Below are positions 1 through 5,858 of a DNA stretch of 5,941 bases, one piece after another (within the stretch, counting starts at the first letter, position 1; the number at the start of each line of letters is the position of its first letter). Under the pieces are notes generated by a model that did no database searches, had not been told where the DNA came from, and saw only the letters and a program-made list of their open reading frames with translations. The DNA is from Actinomycetes bacterium (GTDB lineage: Bacteria > Actinomycetota > Acidimicrobiia > Spongiisociales > UBA5794). The position numbers were made by a program, and so were the translations under genes. The stretch lies in NCBI GenBank assembly GCA_023336765.1, contig JAMBLL010000201.1, positions 1 to 5,941 of the forward strand, given 5' to 3'.

Positions 1-34
1 TCTGTGTTCTCTTATCTGTGCTCTTTTCTTCTCC
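1..34. repeat. Inverted copy of the purine-rich repeat just past the end of the trk operon
   Basis: The plus strand here is almost pure pyrimidine and contains TCTGTGCTCT at 15-24, the exact reverse complement of AGAGCACAGA, plus the variant TCTGTGTTCT at 1-10. It begins directly after the stop codon of the last trk-operon gene (35-37). No terminator hairpin is visible, but the region is cut by the window edge. Confidence 0.55.
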
Positions 35-583
35 CTACTTCGCGTCCCGCTCGCGGATGTATGCGACCGCTACGACGGCCGCGATAGCGGCGAATGCAAA
101 CGCAGCTCCGTAGATCCCCCAGTTCGGGTGCTCGGAGAGGTCGTGACCAGGAGTATCGACGGCGAGGGTGCTGACATCGAGGAACGTCTCGCCCTGGCGC
201 TGGGCATCGTGATATCTCCAGATGCCGGTGACAGTGACGATCGGACCGACAAGACGGTACCGGCCAGGTGGATCGAGGCCGTCGGCCAGATCGGCTGGCA
301 TCCGAATGCCGATGCCTACGTTCGCCCCGCGCAGCGGGCCACCCGTAACGATCGGTCTGATCGCATACGAGTCACTGTTGAGCTGTGTCCACATGGTTCC
401 ATCGCTACGGAACCCGTAGTCCCCGACCAGTTCACCAACGACGGTCACCTCCTGACCTGAGAACCTTTCTCCATTCTCGAGCAGTTCCGTGGCAGATACA
501 GTCACCGCATGGGCAGGTACGGAGTACACCACGGCAGCGGTGATCACTACGGCCATGGCGATCACCGTCCTGGCCCGCATCAT
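35..583 (-). CDS. Signal-peptide protein with extracytoplasmic (possibly OB-fold-like) domain and C-terminal membrane anchor; last gene of the trk operon
   Basis: The protein has 182 residues and no assigned function. Seen: a signal peptide at residues 1-26 (Arg at 3 and 5, hydrophobic core, AHA just before V27), a mostly beta/loop domain at about 29-145, a hydrophobic segment at about 156-176, and a short charged tail RERDAK. This predicts a type I membrane protein with its domain outside the cytoplasm. Phrases such as SGQEVTVVGELVGD and RLVGPIVTVTGIW followed by FLDV resemble OB-fold beta strands; that fold is inference. The ATG at 583 overlaps the trkH stop as ATGA, and GAGGGG lies 3 nt upstream. 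A second ATG at 580 has better spacing from this site and would give 181 residues. The coupling to trkH suggests a role at or near the transporter. A much longer open frame continues upstream inside trkH, but that part is antisense-free read-through of trkH in another frame and is not coding. Confidence 0.8.
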   Translation of the reverse strand: MMRARTVIAMAVVITAAVVYSVPAHAVTVSATELLENGERFSGQEVTVVGELVGDYGFRSDGTMWTQLNSDSYAIRPIVTGGPLRGANVGIGIRMPADLADGLDPPGRYRLVGPIVTVTGIWRYHDAQRQGETFLDVSTLAVDTPGHDLSEHPNWGIYGAAFAFAAIAAVVAVAYIRERDAK

Positions 584-2229
584 TTGCCCCTCATCATCGA
601 GTACACGAAACCGAAGAGGACGAACACCGCAATGAACTCGAGACGTCCGAGGTACATCTGTGCGATGTAGGTCAGCTTGAGCAGGAGCGGCATGGTTGGA
701 CTCGTGACCCCGACGGACAGTCCGACGCTGGCCCCGGCGCTGATCGACTCGAAGAGAGCCTGCTCGAGTGGAACCCCATACGCAATGGCCACACCTGTAC
801 CGAGGAGGAAGAGCGCAACGAACAGGAGGGAGACGATCGTTGCGGACCTTGCGACCTCCGGAGTCAGCCTCCTTCGCCCGAACTGGTAGTAGCCGGTATC
901 GACGAGGGCACCCTCTGGAAGGAGGGCCTCTCTCACATCGTCGGTGACGGCACGTACCGTAAGGCCAACACGCAACGCTTTGACCCCGCCCGCTGTTGAG
1001 GATGCCATGCCCCCCAGAGCCATGGCGATCGCCATTCCTCCAAAGGCGAGACCCGACCAGTGGATCAGTTCCGAGGAAGGGACGGTCGCGAACCCGGTAC
1101 CTGTGTGAGCGCTCAGAACCTGGAAGAACCCTTGACGGGACAGGCCCCCAACCGATGTGTAGAGACCGATGGCGGCAAGGCCAAACATGGTTAGCACCAA
1201 CGTGGCGAGGAACGTCACCAGAATCGACCGTGTTTCGAGATTCTTGAACAGAGACCGGGTTCTGTCGGACCGTCCAGCACCGGGTCGCCACTCCTGCCAG
1301 GAAGTTTCATCTGCGTCCGGGTCATCTCCTGCGAATCGATTCATCACCGAGGCCTTGAGCCTTGAGAGCGCCGGTTTCCACGCTCTGTTGACGCCGGTCC
1401 ACAACCGAAAGTGGAACCCGAACGACAACGCACCCGCGACCATGAGCACAGCTGTAACACTCTCGAAGACACCAGAGTGGTAGTACCCAAGGCTGGTTGA
1501 TTGTGGAGCAAAACCTCCGGTGTCAAAGGCGGCGAAGAAGATCATCAGGCCGTGAAAGAGTGAACGCCGCCAGGAAAAGCCCAGGACGATCCAAGCCACA
1601 GCACCAAGCGCCAGAACGCCAACGACCAGGTGAATCGCCGATATCGCCCAGATCGCTCGCGCCGTGGATCTCACGGACGGCAGCAACCGGTCCTCGCGAC
1701 CCTCCCCCCTGAAGAGGGTCAGCATCCCCCTGCCGCCGAACAGCAGGAGCGCCGCGATGATGATGCCCTGTCCTCCAAGGAAATGGAGCAGGTGTCGCCA
1801 GAAGTTCAACGATGATGCAAGGTGATCAAGGTCCTGGACCAATGCCAGCCCCGTCGTCGTCAGCCCTGACATGGAGTCGAAGTACGCATCGAGTCCAGAG
1901 GCGTAGTGCCCCGACGGCACGAACGGGATCGACCCGATCAGGGGAACGATCAACCACGTCAGTGCCACGACGACCATGCCGTGGCTCCATTCGAGATGTC
2001 GCTGATCCGTCGTGATCCCGGATCGCGGTGCAAGAGACACACGCAGAAGTGTGACCCCCATGAGGGCGAAAACCGAACCCATCAGGAGAAAGGATCCGAG
2101 CGGGTTCCACTCCTTGCCTGCAATGGCCCATGCCGTGGGCACCAACGAGGCTGCAGCGACGACCAGGAAGATCCTTCCCAGCGCCGAGCCGATCGTCCTC
2201 AGATCGTCTGCTGCGGGCCGAACGAGCAT
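580..2229 (-). CDS. trkH: TrkH-family potassium transporter, pore-forming subunit
   Basis: This is an integral membrane K+ uptake protein of the TrkH/KtrB superfamily, with four M1-P-M2 repeats around one pore. All four selectivity-filter loops are visible: SGLTTTG (121-127), FDTGGFA (235-241), HTGTGFA (375-381) and ISAGASVGLS (496-505). The intramembrane gating loop GGMASSTAGG leads into VKALR (406-420), and the conserved C-terminal LGRLEF is at 528-532. At 549 residues it is longer than typical TrkH proteins of about 480-500. Part of the excess is a charged cytoplasmic loop at about 290-330 containing DDPDADE. The ATG at 2229 lies 1 nt after the stop of the small upstream gene (TGACATG) and gives a TrkH-like N-terminus. 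No strong ribosome binding site is seen, so initiation probably depends on coupling. The two TrkA genes upstream in the same operon fit its cytoplasmic gating ring. Confidence 0.96.
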   Translation of the reverse strand: MLVRPAADDLRTIGSALGRIFLVVAAASLVPTAWAIAGKEWNPLGSFLLMGSVFALMGVTLLRVSLAPRSGITTDQRHLEWSHGMVVVALTWLIVPLIGSIPFVPSGHYASGLDAYFDSMSGLTTTGLALVQDLDHLASSLNFWRHLLHFLGGQGIIIAALLLFGGRGMLTLFRGEGREDRLLPSVRSTARAIWAISAIHLVVGVLALGAVAWIVLGFSWRRSLFHGLMIFFAAFDTGGFAPQSTSLGYYHSGVFESVTAVLMVAGALSFGFHFRLWTGVNRAWKPALSRLKASVMNRFAGDDPDADETSWQEWRPGAGRSDRTRSLFKNLETRSILVTFLATLVLTMFGLAAIGLYTSVGGLSRQGFFQVLSAHTGTGFATVPSSELIHWSGLAFGGMAIAMALGGMASSTAGGVKALRVGLTVRAVTDDVREALLPEGALVDTGYYQFGRRRLTPEVARSATIVSLLFVALFLLGTGVAIAYGVPLEQALFESISAGASVGLSVGVTSPTMPLLLKLTYIAQMYLGRLEFIAVFVLFGFVYSMMRGK

Positions 2230-2230
2230 G

Positions 2231-2422
2231 TCACACGACCCACAACGCCAGGGCGGCTATCGCGAATCCCACAAGGGCGAGCACCAGGACGATCACGGCT
2301 TCGAGAGCGAAGAGCGCCACAGCGGCGAGCGGGTTCGGTGCCCAAGCCGGCGTGCGGCGTGGAACCCACGCAGGGAAGAATCTCCAGGATCGGGAAGGAA
2401 TCGGATGCGGATCTTCGCTCAT
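2231..2422 (-). CDS. Small membrane protein (63 aa) between trkA and trkH; candidate Trk accessory subunit
   Basis: I recognise no family. Seen: a cytoplasmic-looking N-terminus with four Arg (R11, R14, R22, R23), a Trp/Pro-rich juxtamembrane stretch (residues 13-31, containing PAWVPRRTPAWAPNP), then 32 nearly unbroken hydrophobic residues (32-63) with a single charge, E41. The last part could be one long helix or a short hairpin. The positive-inside rule places the N-terminus in the cytoplasm. The ATG at 2422 overlaps the trkA stop by one base (TGATG). A TTG at 2425 is an alternative start giving 64 residues, and it is better spaced (8 nt) from a GAGAGG ribosome-binding-like sequence. The stop lies 1 nt before the trkH ATG. 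Perfect packing on both sides argues that it is real and made with TrkH. A role as a small transporter subunit, like KdpF in the Kdp pump, is inference. Confidence 0.75.
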   Translation of the reverse strand: MSEDPHPIPSRSWRFFPAWVPRRTPAWAPNPLAAVALFALEAVIVLVLALVGFAIAALALWVV

Positions 2423-3102
2423 CAATGGTCCGCCCTCTCCGCCTTGAATATCAGAGGCAACTCGTCAGCAGTGTCGATGAGGCTCGACGCGACGATCCGA
2501 TCTCCGTAGCTGATGACGGTGTCACCTCTTGCGATAAGAACAGCGTCGTCATGCTCTACCGCAATGATCACCGAATGAACAGGTATCTCGATGTCACGAA
2601 GCGGGCGAGCGACGAAGTCGGACCCCACGTTGATCTCGGTCACCACGATCTGGCCATGGGCAAGTACTGCCGCCCTTTCAAGAACGTCAGCCTTGAGGTC
2701 GAGTTCCAGGGCCTTGGCCATCAGGTCGGTGACCGCGACCGTCTTGATACCGAGGGCCTTGAAGGTCTCTCGGTTCGCAGGGTCGTTCAGACGAGCAAGG
2801 ACCTTGTCAACACCCAGGGTCCTTGCGAGCTGAGCAGCGACCAGGTTGACGTCATCCAGGCCAGAGACCGCAAGAACCCAATCGGCGCGACCGATGTCTG
2901 CGTCCTTAAGGAGTTTCACATTTGTGCCATCGCCCACGAGAACCAGGCAGTTGGCCCGGAGGCCTTCGGCACTTATCCTGTCCTCGAGCTTCTGCGCAAT
3001 ACCGCGATCCGATTCGAGAACTCTGACGACGTGGCCATCGTGTGCCAATTTCAACGCGAGGAATGCTCCAACTTTCCCTCCGCCGATCACAAGTGTCCTC
3101 AT
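2422..3102 (-). CDS. trkA: TrkA-like single RCK protein, second of a pair (K+ channel regulatory subunit)
   Basis: This 226-residue cytoplasmic protein is built as one RCK_N plus RCK_C unit. The Rossmann part has GGGKVG at 7-12 and an acidic residue ending strand 2 (E30), the usual NAD(H)-preferring arrangement. VGDGT at 56-60 and ARLNDP at 103-108 are also typical of TrkA. The RCK_C domain spans about 140-210. E. coli TrkA carries two such units in one chain of about 458 residues; here they are two genes. Such proteins form a ring under TrkH and gate it on binding NAD(H) or adenine nucleotides. The ATG at 3102 overlaps the stop of the preceding trkA as ATGA, and its own stop overlaps the next start. 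It differs clearly in sequence from the first TrkA, so the two probably have distinct ligand roles in a mixed ring (inference). Confidence 0.94.
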   Translation of the reverse strand: MRTLVIGGGKVGAFLALKLAHDGHVVRVLESDRGIAQKLEDRISAEGLRANCLVLVGDGTNVKLLKDADIGRADWVLAVSGLDDVNLVAAQLARTLGVDKVLARLNDPANRETFKALGIKTVAVTDLMAKALELDLKADVLERAAVLAHGQIVVTEINVGSDFVARPLRDIEIPVHSVIIAVEHDDAVLIARGDTVISYGDRIVASSLIDTADELPLIFKAERADH

Positions 3103-3770
3103 GTGAGGCGCGGCTTCTTGTCGACAACGTACCTCTTCACTTTGCCCGAAATGCCACGGCGCGCAGCAGCGACCAACATGTCTTCCGAGTACAGCACTGT
3201 GTCAGGCCCCGGGATGAAAGTGCTGCCGTTGCGTGTCACAGCGCTCACCCTCAAGCGTTCCTTCACTTCGAGGTCTGACACGGCTATCCCCTCGGCCTCG
3301 GGACCAAGATGGAGCTCAACGATCGCGACCTCTGTGTACGGATCGTTGAACGTGACGTGGAGGTCGAACTCGGTCTCGACGATCTGCTCATACAAAACCA
3401 TCGACACCATGTGGGCTCCCGCAACGTACTCGACTCCGAGGATATCGTACGACTCGGCACGCTCCGGATCGTCCAGCCTCGCGATCGTCCGAGGGACATT
3501 GAACACTCGCATCGCGACCTGGACCGCCATCACATTGGCGTTGTCGCTGGGAGTGACTGCTACAAAGGCCTCTGCTCTCTCGATTCCAGACCGTCGCAAC
3601 ACCTCAACGTCATAGGCGAGTCCCACCTCTGTCTGGCCATTGAAGTCCCCACCCAGCCGCGCGAGCCTCTCAGGGACCTCTTCGATCACAGCCACGTCGA
3701 TCTCGTCAGCTGATAGACGCAACGCGAGATCCGAGCCGACCCGACCACATCCGGCAATGACAACATGCAT
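3099..3770 (-). CDS. trkA: TrkA-like single RCK protein, first gene of the trk operon
   Basis: This 223-residue cytoplasmic regulatory protein has GCGRVG at residues 7-12, acidic residues ending strand 2 (E30, E31), and the conserved ARLDDP at 97-102, giving an RCK_N domain over about 1-125. An RCK_C domain follows at about 145-206 (ending near ARRGISGK), then a basic tail with KKPR. It is the size of one half of E. coli TrkA. A pair of adjacent short TrkA genes is the pattern of actinobacterial ceoB/ceoC. The ATG at 3770 starts the protein directly at the first Rossmann strand. No clear ribosome binding site precedes it. A TAGCCT box ends 6 nt before the ATG, which fits a leaderless transcript. 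It overlaps the next trkA by 4 nt (ATGA). The expected partner is TrkH, two genes downstream. Confidence 0.94.
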   Translation of the reverse strand: MHVVIAGCGRVGSDLALRLSADEIDVAVIEEVPERLARLGGDFNGQTEVGLAYDVEVLRRSGIERAEAFVAVTPSDNANVMAVQVAMRVFNVPRTIARLDDPERAESYDILGVEYVAGAHMVSMVLYEQIVETEFDLHVTFNDPYTEVAIVELHLGPEAEGIAVSDLEVKERLRVSAVTRNGSTFIPGPDTVLYSEDMLVAAARRGISGKVKRYVVDKKPRLT

Positions 3771-3782
3771 GTGCTCAGGCTA
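3771..3782 (-). promoter_or_regulatory. Candidate leaderless -10 element for the trk operon
   Basis: Read on the minus strand, TAGCCT (3782-3777) is followed by GAGCAC and then the ATG at 3770. TANNNT ending 6 nt before the start codon is the geometry of actinobacterial leaderless promoters, where transcription begins at the A of ATG. No TTGACA-like -35 is evident; the -35 position falls within the TCTGTGCTCT repeats. This agrees with the absence of a ribosome binding site. Confidence 0.4.
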
Positions 3783-3786
3783 ACCG

Positions 3787-3888
3787 AGGACACACGAGAG
3801 CACAGAGCACAGACAAAAAAGATGAGAGACAAGAGAGCACGGATGAGGAAGATGACAGAGCACAGACGAGAGAGAAGAGACACAGGAC
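3787..3888. repeat. Purine-rich low-complexity tract with three AGAGCACAGA copies in the divergent intergenic region
   Basis: About 100 bases of the plus strand contain only three T (each within GAT) and consist of A/G runs broken by single C. AGAGCACAGA occurs at 3797-3806, 3804-3813 (overlapping, 7-nt pitch) and 3857-3866, with looser variants such as GAGAGCACGG between. It fills most of the 166-nt gap between trkA (minus) and the SGNH gene (plus), so it must overlap any upstream control region of one or both. No open frame or stable hairpin is seen in it. It could be simple-sequence expansion, a protein-binding array, or a tract prone to unusual DNA structure. Confidence 0.65.
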
Positions 3889-3936
3889 CTCGTGGGAGCT
3901 GTGGCGATAGCCGAACAGGGTGGTTGAATCTCCACT

Positions 3937-4533
3937 ATGTCCGGATTCCAGAAGTCCTCCCTTGCCATACTCGCCGTTGCCACTGCAGGGGTGTTCCTGT
4001 TCGTGGGCTGGTTGGCGCTCGGTGACGGGTTCACGAACAACGCCGATGACGCTGGGACCTCTGGGCGCCGAGACGTCACGATCTGGGCGGTGGGCGACTC
4101 GCTGATGGTCGCAGCCACCGACACGCTCAAGGTCGAGTCTCCTGGCATCATGATCGATGCAGAGGTTGGCAGACGTATGGATCAGGGCATCGACGTACTC
4201 ACCGCGATGCTCGAGACGGGATCGCCAGACGTGCTCATTATTGCCCTCGGAACGAACAACGGAGTTGGTTCCGACCAGATCGACGTAGTAATGGACCTCG
4301 CCGCTGATGTCGACAAGGTCGTTTTCGTCAACGTGTCCGTCCCCCGCCCGTGGGAGAACGACACCAACGCCGCGATCGGAAGCACACCGGGAGACTATCC
4401 GAGCGCGACGCTGGTCGATTGGAAGTCCGCATCGAGCGGCGACGGTTCATTGTTCCGCTCCGACGGCTTCCACCTCACCCAGAAGGGGACAAAGCTGTGG
4501 GTTGCGCTGATCATGTCCGAAACGACACGATGA
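3937..4533 (+). CDS. Membrane-anchored SGNH/GDSL hydrolase resembling the OatA-type SGNH domain
   Basis: This 198-residue protein has an N-terminal hydrophobic segment (about 8-28; uncleaved anchor or signal peptide), a short polar linker (about 30-46), then an SGNH domain placed outside the membrane. The catalytic blocks are intact: GDSLM at 53-57 (nucleophile S55), G78 in AEVGRR, GTNNG at 105-109 (N107, oxyanion), and SDGFHLT at 175-181 (D176 and H179). The segments DAEVGRR, ALGTN, PRPWEN and VDW are arranged as in the extracellular SGNH domain of OatA/acyltransferase-3 O-acetyltransferases, but the 10-helix membrane acyltransferase part is absent. Likely work is acyl transfer or ester hydrolysis on a cell-surface glycan; the substrate cannot be told. 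There is no Shine-Dalgarno within 12 nt of the ATG. A PLP enzyme gene follows 24 nt later. It diverges from the trk operon. Confidence 0.87.
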   Translation: MSGFQKSSLAILAVATAGVFLFVGWLALGDGFTNNADDAGTSGRRDVTIWAVGDSLMVAATDTLKVESPGIMIDAEVGRRMDQGIDVLTAMLETGSPDVLIIALGTNNGVGSDQIDVVMDLAADVDKVVFVNVSVPRPWENDTNAAIGSTPGDYPSATLVDWKSASSGDGSLFRSDGFHLTQKGTKLWVALIMSETTR

Positions 4534-4545
4534 CGGCGGCTCGCC

Positions 4546-4557
4546 TACCGTAGACAG
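4546..4557 (+). promoter_or_regulatory. Candidate leaderless -10 element for the PLP enzyme gene
   Basis: TACCGT (4546-4551) is followed by AGACAG and then the ATG at 4558, the same TANNNT-6-ATG spacing as at the trk operon start. The weak -35 candidate ACGACA lies at 4522-4527, with an 18-nt spacer. The gene may therefore have its own start inside the 24-nt gap after the SGNH gene, besides read-through. Confidence 0.33.
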
Positions 4558-5775
4558 ATGCCACTGACACCACCCCTCTCGGAACGCGGCGACGGGCTCG
4601 CATCGCGTTCTCCCATGCCGGAGTACATCGCACAACACTTCGCACGGGTGGACGACGATGGATACACGGGCCTCGCCATTTCAGAGAACAAACTCGTTTG
4701 GGACCTTCTCGAACCACGACTCAACTCGAACCGCGCGGTTCCTTCTTCGGCCATCGGATACGACGACATGGCTGGCTCGCTCGACTTCCGAACCGCAGTC
4801 GCACAGTTCGCGTCCGAGCACGTGTGGGGCAGGGATGTTGACGCCGACAAGGTGGTCGTGCTCGCTGGAGCAGGTTCCATCCTCGAGACGCTGTTCTACG
4901 CTATCGCGGACCCCGGCGACGCCATCCTTGTGCCGACACCGAGCTATGCGGGCTTCTGGGCTGATATCGAGACCAGGGACAAACTCCACATCGTGGAGGT
5001 CCCGACGAGTTCGGACGAATCGTTCGCTCTCACGGCCGAACGACTTCAGGCCGCATACGACATCTCGCCCTGGCCGGTTCGAGCCCTTCTGATCACGAAC
5101 CCATCGAACCCGACAGGACGCATTCACACGGACTCTGAGATCCAGGAGGCCGTCACATGGGCGCGTTCTGTGGGCATACACATCGTGATGAACGAGGTCT
5201 ATGCGCTCTCGGTCCTCGGTGCAACTAGCTTCGTACCGTCTGGCAGAATCGTCGATCCCGACCAGGGAGACATCCACTTCGTATGGGCGTTCAGCAAGGA
5301 TTTCGCCATGAGCGGTATGCGCTGTGGCGTCCTCACAACCGCCAACGAGGGTGTACGCGCCGCGGTCACCAACCTCGCGTACTGGTCACTTGTCTCTGGA
5401 GACACACAACACTTCCTCGGGAGCCTGTTGCGCGACAGCGAGTGGGTTGACATGTATGTCGCAACGATGCAGTCGCGGCTCGCTGCGTCATACACGGCAA
5501 CCACAGCAGCGCTCGAGGCAGCCGGGATCTCCTACATTCCCGCCGACGCAGGGTTGTTCGTGCTCCTCGACATGCGCGAGTTTCTCAGCGAACCGACGTG
5601 GCATGCAGAACAGGATCTGTGGGACACGGTCTTCAACGATGCGGACGTCAACCTGACACCAGGGTCGGCGTGCCACATCGATGAGCCAGGTTTCATGCGC
5701 CTCTGTTTCGCCGTTGCACCTGCTGACATCGTTGTTGCGGCCATCGGACGGATCCACAAGGTACTCAAGAATTGA
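4558..5775 (+). CDS. Fold-type I PLP-dependent enzyme (aminotransferase class I/II), ACC-synthase-like
   Basis: This cytoplasmic PLP enzyme of 405 residues is of normal family length. Landmarks: ISENKLVWDLL at 41-51 (compare AENQL of ACC synthases, E43 kept), GYDDMAGSLDFR at 67-78, glycine-rich GAGSILE at 104-110, DPGDAILVPTPSYAGF at 118-133, NPSNPTG at 181-187 (N184), NEVY at 212-215, the Schiff-base lysine K247 in FSKD, R255 in GMRCG, and R381 in FMRLCF, which should bind the substrate alpha-carboxylate. The overall pattern is closest to 1-aminocyclopropane-1-carboxylate synthases and related bacterial aminotransferases; the actual reaction is unknown. Oddities: the usual Asp contacting PLP N1 (the D of DEIY) is Asn at 212, and the residue three before the lysine is Ala (A244) instead of Ser. 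The start at 4558 is preceded by TACCGT with a 6-nt gap, fitting a leaderless start. M20 (4615) is an alternative that still leaves the fold intact. Confidence 0.93.
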   Translation: MPLTPPLSERGDGLASRSPMPEYIAQHFARVDDDGYTGLAISENKLVWDLLEPRLNSNRAVPSSAIGYDDMAGSLDFRTAVAQFASEHVWGRDVDADKVVVLAGAGSILETLFYAIADPGDAILVPTPSYAGFWADIETRDKLHIVEVPTSSDESFALTAERLQAAYDISPWPVRALLITNPSNPTGRIHTDSEIQEAVTWARSVGIHIVMNEVYALSVLGATSFVPSGRIVDPDQGDIHFVWAFSKDFAMSGMRCGVLTTANEGVRAAVTNLAYWSLVSGDTQHFLGSLLRDSEWVDMYVATMQSRLAASYTATTAALEAAGISYIPADAGLFVLLDMREFLSEPTWHAEQDLWDTVFNDADVNLTPGSACHIDEPGFMRLCFAVAPADIVVAAIGRIHKVLKN

Positions 5776-5858
5776 GGGCACGTCGGATTTCAGTCGGGTC
5801 GGTGGGTCGCAACGTTCCCGCGTTTCAACCTCAATCCACGAGCTCTGCCACAAACACC

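Noticed and set aside
584..1291. Upstream extension of the last operon gene to a start at 1291
   Set aside because: The extension overlaps trkH in another frame, is Arg-rich and featureless, and would bury the obvious signal peptide that begins at 583.
1906..3615. A 569-codon open frame on the plus strand opposite trkH and both trkA genes
   Set aside because: It is antisense to three genes with clear domain motifs, its translation is Arg/Asp-rich without recognisable motifs or membrane segments, and long antisense frames are expected in GC-rich coding DNA.
3771..3936. A possible c-di-AMP (ydaO-type) riboswitch upstream of the K+ uptake genes
   Set aside because: The space is nearly filled by low-complexity purine sequence without the expected stems, and the likely leaderless start leaves no 5' leader.
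4530..4553. A 7-codon mini-frame (ATG overlapping the SGNH stop, ending 4 nt before the PLP enzyme start)
   Set aside because: It could in principle couple translation of the two genes, but such a short frame arises easily by chance and has no ribosome binding site.
4681..5277. A 198-codon minus-strand frame opposite the PLP enzyme
   Set aside because: It is a shadow frame within a gene whose motifs are well conserved, and has no initiation context or recognisable domain.
5821..5840. A CRISPR-repeat-like stretch (GTTTCAACCTCAATCC)
   Set aside because: Only one copy is present, with no spacer-repeat periodicity and no cas gene in the window.
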